Source: CBDFHF01 sp965247565
GTDB lineage: Bacteria > Pseudomonadota > Gammaproteobacteria > Methylococcales > Methylomonadaceae
Assembly: GCA_965247565.1 (NCBI GenBank)
Contig: CBDFHF010000001.1
Location: 496,001 to 560,000 of the forward strand
DNA: 64,000 bases
Direction of reading: 5' to 3'
Part shown: positions 27,094 to 35,148 of the stretch, piece by piece
Layout: every line of letters starts with the position of its first letter
Position numbering within the stretch: the stretch's first letter is position 1
Notes under the pieces: model-generated
What the model was told of the DNA's origin: nothing
What the model saw: only the letters and a program-made list of their open reading frames with translations
Databases searched by the model: none
Position numbers and translations under genes: made by a program

Positions 27094-27123
27094 TTGACAG
27101 CCCATCAGCGCAATTGTTATAAA
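27094..27123 (+). promoter_or_regulatory. Sigma70 promoter of hupB
   Basis: Consensus TTGACA at 27094-27099 and TATAAA at 27118-27123 (spacer 18; TTATAA with 17). About 98 bp of leader precede the HU start. A small GGGCT/AGCCC inverted repeat at 27073-27084 just upstream may end lon transcription. Confidence 0.8.
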
Positions 27124-27220
27124 TACCAGCGTTTCTTATGCGGTTTGAATGTTGGCATAGGATGGATGCGTTGCTTTTTCAAAAGCATATTTTTTAATAA
27201 TGATTTCCTAAGGGGGAATA

Positions 27221-27493
27221 ATGAATAAATCGGAACTTATAGATGCTATTGCCGAGTCTGCTGGCTTGACAAAGGCTGATGCAGGGCGTGCTTTAGATGG
27301 TTTTATTGGGGCTGTTACCAACGCCTTGAGTAAAGGTGACTCTGTAGCTTTAGTTGGTTTTGGTACATATGCCGTTAAGGAAAGGGCTGAGCGTAAAGGT
27401 CGCAATCCACAAAGTGGAGAAGAAATTACTATCAAAGCTGCAAAAATCCCTGCATTTAAAGCTGGCAAATCATTAAAAGATGCTGTAAACTAG
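27221..27493 (+). CDS. hupB: Nucleoid DNA-binding protein HU-beta
   Basis: This 90-residue protein is a full-length HU: MNKSELIDAIAESAGLTKAD, the VGFGTY core and the DNA-binding arm GRNPQSGEEI. It bends DNA without sequence specificity and compacts the chromosome. AAGGGGG lies about 5 nt before the ATG, a very strong site, and a consensus promoter lies upstream, in keeping with abundant expression. It sits between lon and two tRNA genes. Confidence 0.97.
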   Translation: MNKSELIDAIAESAGLTKADAGRALDGFIGAVTNALSKGDSVALVGFGTYAVKERAERKGRNPQSGEEITIKAAKIPAFKAGKSLKDAVN

Positions 27494-27506
27494 CAGCTCT
27501 TAAGTC

Positions 27507-27582
27507 GGGTGCTTAGCTCAGCTGGGAGAGCATCGCCCTTACAAGGCGAGGGTCGGGGGTTCGATCCCCTCAGCACCCACCA
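27507..27582 (+). tRNA. tRNA-Val (anticodon UAC)
   Basis: 76 nt with encoded CCA. Acceptor stem GGGTGCT/AGCACCC, anticodon stem TCGCC/GGCGA around loop CTTACAA (anticodon TAC), T arm GGGGGTTCGATCCCCT. It lies 13 nt after hupB. Confidence 0.97.
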
Positions 27583-27588
27583 GACTTT

Positions 27589-27665
27589 GGAGTGGTAGTT
27601 CAGTTGGTTAGAATACCGGCCTGTCACGCCGGTGGTCGCGGGTTCGAGCCCCGTCCACTCCGCCA
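27589..27665 (+). tRNA. tRNA-Asp (anticodon GUC)
   Basis: 77 nt with encoded CCA. Acceptor stem GGAGTGG/CCACTCC, anticodon stem CCGGC/GCCGG around loop CTGTCAC (anticodon GTC), discriminator base G as required for Asp identity. Six nt separate it from tRNA-Val, so both come from one transcript, perhaps with hupB. Confidence 0.97.
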
Positions 27666-27670
27666 AATTA

Positions 27671-27705
27671 AAAACCCCGTGCCAGCTGGTTCGGGGTTTT
27701 TTTTT
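27671..27705 (+). terminator. Rho-independent terminator after tRNA-Asp
   Basis: Stem AAAACCCCG/CGGGGTTTT followed by a run of T residues. It closes the hupB-tRNA transcript before ppiD. Confidence 0.92.
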
Positions 27706-27742
27706 GCTTGAAATCAAGTTGTCTCTATTAGGATTATAAAAT

Positions 27743-29617
27743 ATGCTGACAAAAATTAGAGAAAAAGCTCAAGGTGCTTTTGCATGGGGTATTTTGATAA
27801 TAATTTGTGTACCCTTTGCCTTATGGGGGATCCAAAATTATCTAGATAATGGCAAGGAAATGCCAGTTGCATCGGTTGGTGATAAGGATTTTTATCAACG
27901 CGATATCAATAAAGCCTACGAGCAGTACAGCCAAAATTTGCAAGGAGCAGGGCTTAATGAGTCGACTATTAAAACCCAAGCTTTAAATAAACTTATTAAA
28001 GATGAGGTTTTATTGCAGTACGTGCATGACGAAGGTTTGGCTGTTAGTGACGATAATGCCCGGGAATTTATAAAATCTTTGCCCTATTTTCAGGTTGAAG
28101 GTAAATTCGATGAGAAGCAGTACAAGTCCGTGCTAAGTTCGCAGCGAATGACATCGGGAGAGTTTGCTAGCAGAATCAAAAATGCCTTAGTTATGGAGCA
28201 ATTTCAACGCAGTGTAATTGATAGTAGTATTGCCACACAATATGATGTGGAGAGTTTTTTTAAGATACAAAATCAACTACGTGATGTTGAGTTTGTTAAA
28301 ATTCCATTACAAAAACTGACAGATCAGCCTTCTGAAGAAGAAATCACAGCCTATTATCAACAGCACCAGGAAAAGTATCAGACTCCGGAGCAAGTTTCCA
28401 TTGAATATGTGGAATTATCCTTAGATGAACTTGCAAAAAAGGTAGCTGTTACCGATGATAAATTGAAAACTTTTTACGATGAGCAAAAGGATCAATTTAC
28501 AACACCGGAACGCAGAAAAATCAGCCATATTTTGTTTGCAGCTACTGATAAAACTGACGATAAAACATTATTAGAAAAAGCATTGGCTGCCAAGAAGGAG
28601 CTAGACAAGAAAGATTTTGCCACGTTAGCGGCGGAGCTTTCGGATGACAAGTTAACTGCTAAATCGGGTGGTGATTTGGGGTTATTTAACGTTGGTGTTA
28701 TGGAAAAAGCCTTTGAAGAGGCTGCGAGCGCTTTAAAGCTCGGTGAAGTATCAAATCCCGTTAAATCTGCATTTGGATATCACCTGATCAAGGTAACCGA
28801 ATTAGTCCCCGTAGAAATCAAATCTTTTGATGCTGTAAAGACTGAGGTTGCTAAGGCGTATCAAAAAGCACAGGCGGAAACGGCTTTCTATGAAGCAGGC
28901 GAAACCCTGACGGAAATGAGCTTTCAGAACCCAGATAGTCTCCAGTCGGTAGCGGATGCTTTAAATATTGGCGTAAAAAAATCTAGTTTGTTTGTTAAAG
29001 ACAAAGGTGAAGGGATTGCAAGTGAAGAGAAAATTCGTAATGCGGCGTTTTCTGAAGAGGTACTGAAGGGTGCTAACAGTAGTCCTGTTGAATTGGGAGC
29101 AGATCGTCTGGTGGTATTACGCACGCTTGAGCACAAGCAAGCTGCCCCGAGAGCTTTAATCGACGTTAAACAGCAAGTGATTGATGTATTGCTAAACGAA
29201 AAGGCAAAAGCACAAGCCTCATCCCTAGCACAAAAAATAAAATCGCGTGCACAGGCAGGTGAATCTTTACAGGCCATCGCAGCTGAGCAAAAGTTAGAAG
29301 TTAAAAAGGTTCCGGGTTTAGCCCGTAGTAATACAGAAATTCCCGCTCAGCTCAATCTGGAAATTTTTAAAGCTGCTAAACCCATTGCTGGAAAGCCAAA
29401 CGTATTTACTGTTGCTCTGGCAGGTGACGAGCAGGTGGTTGTGAGTTTATCGAAAATCACTCCGGGCGTGTTAAGTGAGGATGATAAGAAAAAACTGGAT
29501 CTAGCCAGAAAAAACATCGCTAAAGCTTTTGGTCAGACTGAGTTCAATTCTGTGGTTAATAACTTGCAGCAAGAGGCAGATATTCAGATTCGCGCAGCGG
29601 CTGTGGAAGAAAAGTAA
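27743..29617 (+). CDS. ppiD: Periplasmic folding chaperone PpiD (SurA-like, membrane anchored)
   Basis: This 624-residue protein has one N-terminal transmembrane anchor (FAWGILIIICVPFALWGI, residues 13-30), a SurA-like N-domain, a parvulin PPIC domain (about residues 255-355; RRKISHILFA, SGGDLGLF, SAFGYHLIKV) and a helical C-terminal region. It assists outer-membrane and secreted protein folding at the Sec exit. The position after hupB is conserved in gammaproteobacteria. Length matches E. coli PpiD. Confidence 0.94.
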   Translation: MLTKIREKAQGAFAWGILIIICVPFALWGIQNYLDNGKEMPVASVGDKDFYQRDINKAYEQYSQNLQGAGLNESTIKTQALNKLIKDEVLLQYVHDEGLAVSDDNAREFIKSLPYFQVEGKFDEKQYKSVLSSQRMTSGEFASRIKNALVMEQFQRSVIDSSIATQYDVESFFKIQNQLRDVEFVKIPLQKLTDQPSEEEITAYYQQHQEKYQTPEQVSIEYVELSLDELAKKVAVTDDKLKTFYDEQKDQFTTPERRKISHILFAATDKTDDKTLLEKALAAKKELDKKDFATLAAELSDDKLTAKSGGDLGLFNVGVMEKAFEEAASALKLGEVSNPVKSAFGYHLIKVTELVPVEIKSFDAVKTEVAKAYQKAQAETAFYEAGETLTEMSFQNPDSLQSVADALNIGVKKSSLFVKDKGEGIASEEKIRNAAFSEEVLKGANSSPVELGADRLVVLRTLEHKQAAPRALIDVKQQVIDVLLNEKAKAQASSLAQKIKSRAQAGESLQAIAAEQKLEVKKVPGLARSNTEIPAQLNLEIFKAAKPIAGKPNVFTVALAGDEQVVVSLSKITPGVLSEDDKKKLDLARKNIAKAFGQTEFNSVVNNLQQEADIQIRAAAVEEK

Positions 29618-29748
29618 CGAACCGCAAACACCAAAAGTAAATGATACGAAAGATGAAAACAATTTCGTAATTCCATTAGTCCCGCGTCATTTATCTGTGT
29701 CTTAAGGTAAGAGCTTAGTGATCTGTGATTGCTGGGCCAATTTTGTAT

Positions 29749-29777
29749 AAAAAAGGGAGCTTGGCGCTCCCTTTTTT
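29749..29777. terminator. Bidirectional terminator between ppiD and fabI
   Basis: GGGAGC/GCTCCC stem with a 5-nt loop, flanked by A6 on the left and T6 on the right. The structure can end both converging transcripts. Confidence 0.9.
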
Positions 29778-29810
29778 ATGTGTCGATATTTTTATCTGTA
29801 ATCGAAGAGA

Positions 29811-30593
29811 CTAAGACGCCGCTAAACCGGCAATATTGTAACCACAGTCAACATAGGTGATCTCGCCGGTGATTCCTGATGCTAAATCCGAGCACATAAA
29901 AGCGGCGGCATTACCGACTTCCTCGATAGTGACATTTTTCTTTAATGGTGAAGTATCAGCGGCTTTATTAAGCATGGATTTGAAATCATTAATGCCCGAT
30001 GCGGCAAGTGTTCTGATGGGGCCGGCTGAAATCGCGTTGACGCGTGTACCCTCCGCTCCCAGTGCTACGGCCATATAGCGCACATTCGCTTCCAAACTGG
30101 CTTTGGCGACGCCCATGACATTGTAGTTAGGAATAGCACGTTCTGCACCAAGGTAAGTTAAAGTCAACAATGAGCCATTTCGACCTTTCATCATAGTACG
30201 TCCAGCTTTCGCTAACGCAGTAAAGCTATAAGAACTGACATCGTGAGCAATCCTAAAGCTATCGCGGGTAGTTACATCTACATAATCGCCATTTAGGGCA
30301 TCACGAGGGGCGAATGCGACTGAGTGCACGATACAATCTAAACCATCCCAATGCTTTCCGAGTTTTTCAAAGACAGTGTCGATGTGTTCGTCGATACTGA
30401 CATCACATTCAACGGTAATTTTGGAACCACATTGCTCAGCCATTTCTTCGACTCGGCTCTGTAGTTTTTCATTTTGGAAGGTAAACGCTAACTCAGCGCC
30501 TTCTCTGTACATGGCTTGAGCAATGCCCCAAGCAATTGATCGGTTACTCGCCAATCCTACGATCAACACGCGTTTGCCTTGCATAAAACCCAT
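29811..30593 (-). CDS. fabI: Enoyl-[acyl-carrier-protein] reductase (NADH)
   Basis: The 260-residue FabI starts MGFMQGKRVLIVGLASNRSI with AGGAG 7 nt upstream at 30593. A longer in-frame reading to 30635 is discarded because that site and the family start agree on 30593. The nucleotide-binding Gly motif and the catalytic YNVMGVAKASLEANVRY (Tyr-X6-Lys) are intact. It performs the last reductive step of each fatty-acid elongation cycle. Confidence 0.96.
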   Translation of the reverse strand: MGFMQGKRVLIVGLASNRSIAWGIAQAMYREGAELAFTFQNEKLQSRVEEMAEQCGSKITVECDVSIDEHIDTVFEKLGKHWDGLDCIVHSVAFAPRDALNGDYVDVTTRDSFRIAHDVSSYSFTALAKAGRTMMKGRNGSLLTLTYLGAERAIPNYNVMGVAKASLEANVRYMAVALGAEGTRVNAISAGPIRTLAASGINDFKSMLNKAADTSPLKKNVTIEEVGNAAAFMCSDLASGITGEITYVDCGYNIAGLAAS

Positions 30594-31003
30594 TCTTATC
30601 TCCTCAGTTTTTTTTGTTGTTACGATGGCTTTCAAGTATCTATGAGCCTTTTATTGATGTCCAGTCTTTTGTGTTGCCTTATTTATATCGGATAAGTTCT
30701 TTATTTACCTCATGTATAAGACGCATTTATCGTCAGGGTTTTTACCAGCTACAGCATTCGGGCTCTGGGTATGGTAAGAATTAATTCTGTTTCATACAAC
30801 GTCTCGTTTCATTTTATAACGTTTCATTTAAAACATAATGAAACAATCACTGATTTTCATCATTTATTTTATACTATAAAAAACAATAGCTTGGTATTTT
30901 TTTTCGAGTTGGCATGGCTTTAGCTATAGTATATTTGTAGCTGTTAATACGGTGCAGCCATTTTAACTCTGCTTACTTTACAATCACCAACGGGATAATA
31001 AAA
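30594..31003. other. Divergent intergenic region with GTTTCAT repeats
   Basis: The 410 bp between fabI and the OBAP gene contain no gene I can support. They are AT-rich and hold the promoters for both neighbours. The notable content is a set of GTTTCAT boxes at 30789-30844, listed separately. Confidence 0.6.
30789..30844. promoter_or_regulatory. Array of GTTTCAT half-sites (putative operator)
   Basis: Direct copies GTTTCATA at 30789-30796, GTTTCATT at 30806-30813 and GTTTCATT at 30821-30828, plus an inverted copy AATGAAAC at 30837-30844. The last two form a palindrome with perfect 8-bp arms. Two copies extend to the identical 10-mer CGTTTCATTT, 15 bp apart. Regular spacing of 15-17 bp suggests a multi-site repressor or activator binding region. 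Confidence 0.55.
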
Positions 31004-31624
31004 ATGAAAACAAAAATATTACTGACTGCCACCTTATTGACATTGGCTGGCTGTGCTAGCACGGGGGCACCTATTACAGAACAATCCGCAGAATCAGCGC
31101 ATGCTCATGGATATCCGGCGCCTGTTGTACCTGGACAGGCAAAGTTATACAACGAAGCTTTAAACCCCAGACAAATCGAGCATCCCGATCATTTAGGATT
31201 TAATGATTTGCATATTCAAGCGATCAGGCATCTGGTGCCGGATACTCACAGTGTGCACGATCCTAAATTGCAAGTTATCGTGCATCATCATTGCAAAGCC
31301 TACGATGACGGCACTTTTGTGTGCATGATGTTTCCTACTGGTATGAAGGATCAGGATAAACCGATTGGTTTCGAATACATCATTACTACTGCGCAATTCA
31401 ATACCTTGCCGGAAGCGGAGAAAAAATACTGGCACTACCATAAGGTTGAAGTGGCCAGAGCACACGCTACTTTTCCGGACTTGACTCAAGAAGAAGCAGC
31501 CAAAATATTACCTGCCGTCCACGAAACTTATGGGAAGGTGATGTACTTTCAAAAGCCGGAAGATAAATACCCGCTAGGCGAACCGTATGTGGTTATTGTT
31601 CAGCACATGCCTGAGCAAAATTAA
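31004..31624 (+). CDS. OBAP/DUF1264-family lipoprotein
   Basis: This 206-residue protein starts with a lipoprotein signal (LLTLAGC, acylated Cys at 17) and continues as a DUF1264 (oil-body-associated-protein-like) domain, recognisable from HLGFNDLHIQAIRHLVPD, VHHHCKAYDDG and the C-terminal YGKVMYFQKPEDKYPLGEP. It is rich in histidine. In plants the family associates with oil bodies; the bacterial role is unknown. A terminator-like hairpin lies 47 nt downstream, in front of the cytochrome c peroxidase gene. Confidence 0.85.
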   Translation: MKTKILLTATLLTLAGCASTGAPITEQSAESAHAHGYPAPVVPGQAKLYNEALNPRQIEHPDHLGFNDLHIQAIRHLVPDTHSVHDPKLQVIVHHHCKAYDDGTFVCMMFPTGMKDQDKPIGFEYIITTAQFNTLPEAEKKYWHYHKVEVARAHATFPDLTQEEAAKILPAVHETYGKVMYFQKPEDKYPLGEPYVVIVQHMPEQN

Positions 31625-31640
31625 GATTACCTCCTGAAGT

Positions 31641-31660
31641 GTGCATCTTCAGCCATGCAC
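31641..31660 (+). promoter_or_regulatory. Small hairpin upstream of the intergenic terminator
   Basis: GTGCAT/ATGCAC with an 8-nt loop, 11 nt before a strong terminator hairpin. The two in series resemble an attenuator layout, but no alternative pairing between them was established. Confidence 0.35.
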
Positions 31661-31670
31661 AACTTTTCAA

Positions 31671-31713
31671 GCCAGAGGGTGCGGATTTTTGCAATTGCCT
31701 CTGGCATTTTTTT
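31671..31713 (+). terminator. Terminator/attenuator directly before cytochrome c peroxidase
   Basis: GCCAGAGG (31671-31678) pairs perfectly with CCTCTGGC (31698-31705), followed by A and seven T residues. The T-tract runs into the ribosome-binding site (GGAGAGA) of the next gene, so the peroxidase depends on read-through, regulated antitermination or a promoter inside this short region. Confidence 0.8.
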
Positions 31714-31722
31714 GGAGAGACC

Positions 31723-32814
31723 ATGCAACGCTTATTTATTTTTTTGATGGGTTTGAGTTTGTCGACCTTAACGTGGGCTGATTTCAACCTGGGCTTACCT
31801 GCGTTGGTTGTTCCCGCCAATAATCCACAAACCAAAGAAAAAGTTACTTTAGGCCAATTGCTATTTAACGATAAACGCTTGAGTGCCGATGGCTCAATTA
31901 GTTGCAGCAGTTGTCATCAGGCCACTAAAGCATACACCGATGGTTTACCTGTCGCTGAAGGTGTCGCTGGGCAAACCGGTGCTCGTAATACGCCATCAAT
32001 CTTAAATGCAGCATTTTATACAACCCAATTTCTGGATGGTAGAGAACAAGGTCTGGAAGCGCAAGCACTCGGGCCGATGGTAAATCCTGTTGAACACGGG
32101 TTAAAAGATCATCAAGCGATTGTCGAAATTGTGCGCCAAGATCCCCATTACCTTCGTCTGATCACTCGGGTATTTAAAATCCAACCTCATGAAGTCAGCA
32201 CTGAACATATCGCTAAAGCCATTGCCAGTTTTGAGCGTACCTTAATTGCGGGAGACTCGACGTTTGATCGGTACTACTTTGGTATGGATCAAGCAGCCAT
32301 TTCTGAAAGCGCTGCACGTGGCTCACGAGTTTTTAGACGCAAAGGCAATTGTGCGGTTTGTCATGAATTATCCATAGATAATGCATTATTTACGGATAAT
32401 CGTTTTTACAATATTGGTATAGGGTACAAGCAATTGGAACCGGTTATCGATCAATGGCTTGCCTCAATCGGGAGAGGCGAACAGCCGGAGCTATCTACGT
32501 GGTCAGATAGTCAGCGTTCTGAATTAGGTCGTTACGCTGTAACCCAATTACCGGCCAACATGGGGCAGTTTAAAACACCAACATTGCGCAACGTTGCTTT
32601 GACCGCACCCTACATGCATGATGGCAGCATTGAGACTCTAGAAGAAGTCATTGAACATTACGATAAAGGCGGTGAAAACAGTCGATTTGTGGACGCTAAA
32701 ATATTTCCTTTACATCTGACCAAGCAAGAAAAAGCCGACTTATTGGCATTTTTACAATCGCTGACCAGCGTTCAATACAGCCAACCCTTGAGTTCGGGAA
32801 TAACCCACAAATAA
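31723..32814 (+). CDS. Di-haem cytochrome c peroxidase
   Basis: This 363-residue protein has a signal peptide (MQRLFIFLMGLSLSTLTWA) and two c-type haem motifs, CSSCH and CAVCH. It also has the conserved KTPTLRNVALTAPYMHDG segment of bacterial di-haem peroxidases (CcpA/MauG family). It would reduce hydrogen peroxide in the periplasm with electrons from small cytochromes. The ATG at 31723 has GGAGAGA upstream; the in-frame extension to 31639 would run through the terminator hairpin and lacks a signal peptide start, so it is rejected. Confidence 0.92.
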   Translation: MQRLFIFLMGLSLSTLTWADFNLGLPALVVPANNPQTKEKVTLGQLLFNDKRLSADGSISCSSCHQATKAYTDGLPVAEGVAGQTGARNTPSILNAAFYTTQFLDGREQGLEAQALGPMVNPVEHGLKDHQAIVEIVRQDPHYLRLITRVFKIQPHEVSTEHIAKAIASFERTLIAGDSTFDRYYFGMDQAAISESAARGSRVFRRKGNCAVCHELSIDNALFTDNRFYNIGIGYKQLEPVIDQWLASIGRGEQPELSTWSDSQRSELGRYAVTQLPANMGQFKTPTLRNVALTAPYMHDGSIETLEEVIEHYDKGGENSRFVDAKIFPLHLTKQEKADLLAFLQSLTSVQYSQPLSSGITHK

Positions 32815-33007
32815 AAATATTTTCTTTATGACCCTATTTTTTATAAGCTCAGTGCTTGCTAGGAAACTGAGTAACCGTCCGGAGCTAGAGCGATCGGACC
32901 CACCACTATAGAATATCTGCCGTGAATTTAAACAAGGCGATTTTTCCGATTCCGCAAAAAGTACCGGGTAAACGTATGCCGACTATTCCCAGCAAAAACA
33001 CTAATAA

Positions 33008-33760
33008 ATGATGAGTACAAAAGCCATTGGGACTAACCCACTACAGTTATTGATGTCGCTCTTATTGTTATTGGCGATGGCTGGTTGCCAACAACAATCT
33101 GTCAAACGATATAGCCTACCGGTTCTTGATCCGGGTTTGCATCAATCGCCAATTAATATTTTTACCAAAACTACCCAGAAGGAGTTTGAAGATCAACATT
33201 TTGTTATTCATTTCCAGGACAAGATAAATGCCGTAGAAAATTTGGGCCACACCATACAACTAGATTTTGAACAGGGCAGTACAATAACCGCTAACGGCAT
33301 AACCTATGCCTTTAAACAAATGCACTTTCATACGCCCTCGGAACATCTTATCGATGGTATTACTTATCCCATGGAGCTACACATTGTCAGTGAGGAAGAA
33401 AATTCCACCACACCGCACTACCTGGTGATTGCCGTGCTCTTTAAAATGGGCGCAGAAAACCGGTTTATTACTGAGTTTTTAAACACAGTGCCTGAACAGG
33501 AGCACAGTAAGGCTAATGTTAAAACCGACCGCATCAAGTTAAGTGAATTCTTGTCATTCAACCCGATGGGGGATTTAGGCCATCACTACCATTACCAGGG
33601 TTCACTAACTACGCCGCCTTATAGCGAAAATGTTAATTGGAATGTTTTAAAAACGATTTTTGAAGCATCGCCCGAACAAATCAACGCTATCAACAAAATT
33701 GAAGGTAATAATGCTAGGCACTTTGAGCCGAAAAATGATCGAACTGTGGCTGATAATTAG
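33008..33760 (+). CDS. Alpha-class carbonic anhydrase, lipoprotein
   Basis: This 250-residue protein has a lipobox LAMAGC (Cys near 27). A compact alpha-carbonic anhydrase domain follows: QSPINI, zinc ligands in MHFHTPSEH and in MELHIV, and the active-site strand GSLTTPPYSENV. It interconverts CO2 and bicarbonate in the periplasm; in a methanotroph it could handle CO2 from formate oxidation. The start at 33008 or 33011 has no clear ribosome-binding site. The domain begins nearer to the N-terminus than in animal enzymes, as is usual for bacterial ones. Confidence 0.9.
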   Translation: MMSTKAIGTNPLQLLMSLLLLLAMAGCQQQSVKRYSLPVLDPGLHQSPINIFTKTTQKEFEDQHFVIHFQDKINAVENLGHTIQLDFEQGSTITANGITYAFKQMHFHTPSEHLIDGITYPMELHIVSEEENSTTPHYLVIAVLFKMGAENRFITEFLNTVPEQEHSKANVKTDRIKLSEFLSFNPMGDLGHHYHYQGSLTTPPYSENVNWNVLKTIFEASPEQINAINKIEGNNARHFEPKNDRTVADN

Positions 33761-34330
33761 CAGAGACAGTAATAAGCTGTCGTAGATGAGTGGTTTTGTC
33801 CCTATAAGAAGATGGCCTCTATCTGTTTGGTAGGATGTTGGCAATAGTTGTTCTTAAATTGATGAAGAAGACTTCAGTCAGACACAAATCTTCCACCCGA
33901 CATGATGAAATTATTTTTAAGATGATAAGGTATTAAAATTAAGGACTATTTTGTATTTGTCAGCTTTCTGGTGTGATTGACAGCCTGTGGTCAAAAAAAC
34001 GAACAAACTCAGGTTTCGGTAACTACTGCGTAGTAGCCCCAAAAAGGCCACCTGAACCTATTTGATTGAATGGAACCAGTAAAATTATCTAAATAGCCTT
34101 CCAAGAATTATGTGGAAAAAGCCATCGAAATACCCAAAGCGTCCACTCGAATCTTCATTTTTGGGTTAGGTAATTTCGACTCATTGCAGACTTAGATGCG
34201 TGCAATTGGTGCGACAGGAGTTGGGCATCTAACTGTCCTCCAGGCTAATGCAGTTGCTTGATTGCAAAACCTGTCACGTTTTTTTCATGTGAGTCGCTAT
34301 TTTTTGTGTTTATTCACCCAATCTACTGCC
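33761..34330. other. Spacer with decayed coding remnants
   Basis: 570 bp without an intact gene. Forward frames show broken protein-like pieces: a lipoprotein-signal remnant (listed separately), then short readable segments such as VEKAIEIPKASTRIF near 34113-34157 and RAIGATGVGHLTVLQANAVA near 34197-34256. All are interrupted by stops and frameshifts. This looks like a degraded gene region at the left border of the accessory cassette. Confidence 0.5.
33932..34033 (+). pseudogene. Remnant of a lipoprotein N-terminus (possibly efflux adaptor)
   Basis: The forward frame reads a hydrophobic signal segment, FVFVSFLV, then one TGA, then LTACGQKNEQTQVSVTTA and two consecutive TAG codons. LTAC followed by a polar linker is what an inner-membrane lipoprotein such as an RND efflux adaptor begins with. 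No start codon and no downstream domain remain. The family call is a guess; the signal-plus-lipobox shape is what the sequence shows. Confidence 0.35.
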
Positions 34331-35125
34331 ATGATGAGTAATTATAATGAGAATTCAAAAGTATCACGATATCAAGATTTGGCTAAATTAATGGACTTTA
34401 TCCAATTTAACCGATTGTATTTTAGACAAGTAGATAAATATGATGATGTGTTTGAAGGTTGCTTCCCAAAAATAATATATGAATTAGCTAAAAATATACT
34501 AATTACAGATAGCGACGGAGTATCAACTAATAAAGGTACCATTGAACAAACAAAACTGATTCGTCAGTCCACTTATGTGAGTTGCTGGACTGCCAACACT
34601 TCTGAAAGCATGGCGCTGTGGAATTTATATGGAGGAAAAAATGGGTTATGTGTTCAAACTGACACTGATACTATAATGGAAGAGTTACGTAAATTTACTC
34701 ATATACAAAGTGAGGCTTCGCATAGAGATAATGAAATTTCTTCATTAATACAAAGACTCATTAAGCCTAGCGTTTCTACAATTAGGTATATTGATCATTC
34801 AAACTTAGAAAATCCTTATGATCCAGAAGAAATTTCCAAATTTCCGATAATTTATAAAAACATTGGTTTCAGTTATGAAAATGAAATTCGATTTTTTTAT
34901 GATATGAGGCAACAAGAACTGGGTGAATTACCTGATCGGATTGGGGATGGGTTTTATGTGCCTGTTGATTCAAATCGCATCATCAAAAAAATCATTGTAT
35001 CACCATCTGCAGACCAAGTATTTTTTGAAAGTGTACAAAAGTTTTTATCCAATTCAAGCTTAGATAATCGCCTTGAATGGTCTAGCTTAAAAAATCCCCC
35101 TTATAATAAATCTGATTTTTTCTAA
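34331..35125 (+). CDS. DUF2971-family protein, first gene of accessory cassette
   Basis: This 264-residue protein fits DUF2971. An N-terminal FNRLYFRQVDKYDDVFEG matches the family opening (LYF...P..FNDPFEG), and VSCWTANTSESMALWNLYGG-KNGLCVQ matches the central Cys/Trp motif (CFS...MWaHYa..hkGvCI). DUF2971 proteins are common in defence islands and phage-response loci; their biochemical activity is unknown. The start is chosen at the ATG pair 34331/34334; a TTG at 34262 could extend it by 23 residues. No clear ribosome-binding site is seen. It is AT-rich compared with the core genes and is followed after 23 nt by the ATPase. Confidence 0.75.
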   Translation: MMSNYNENSKVSRYQDLAKLMDFIQFNRLYFRQVDKYDDVFEGCFPKIIYELAKNILITDSDGVSTNKGTIEQTKLIRQSTYVSCWTANTSESMALWNLYGGKNGLCVQTDTDTIMEELRKFTHIQSEASHRDNEISSLIQRLIKPSVSTIRYIDHSNLENPYDPEEISKFPIIYKNIGFSYENEIRFFYDMRQQELGELPDRIGDGFYVPVDSNRIIKKIIVSPSADQVFFESVQKFLSNSSLDNRLEWSSLKNPPYNKSDFF

Positions 35126-35148
35126 ACAAGCTAAAGGAAGTTAATTTC

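Noticed and set aside
31639..31722. N-terminal extension of cytochrome c peroxidase
   Set aside because: It would be encoded through a perfect terminator hairpin and would bury the signal peptide; ATG 31723 has its own ribosome-binding site.
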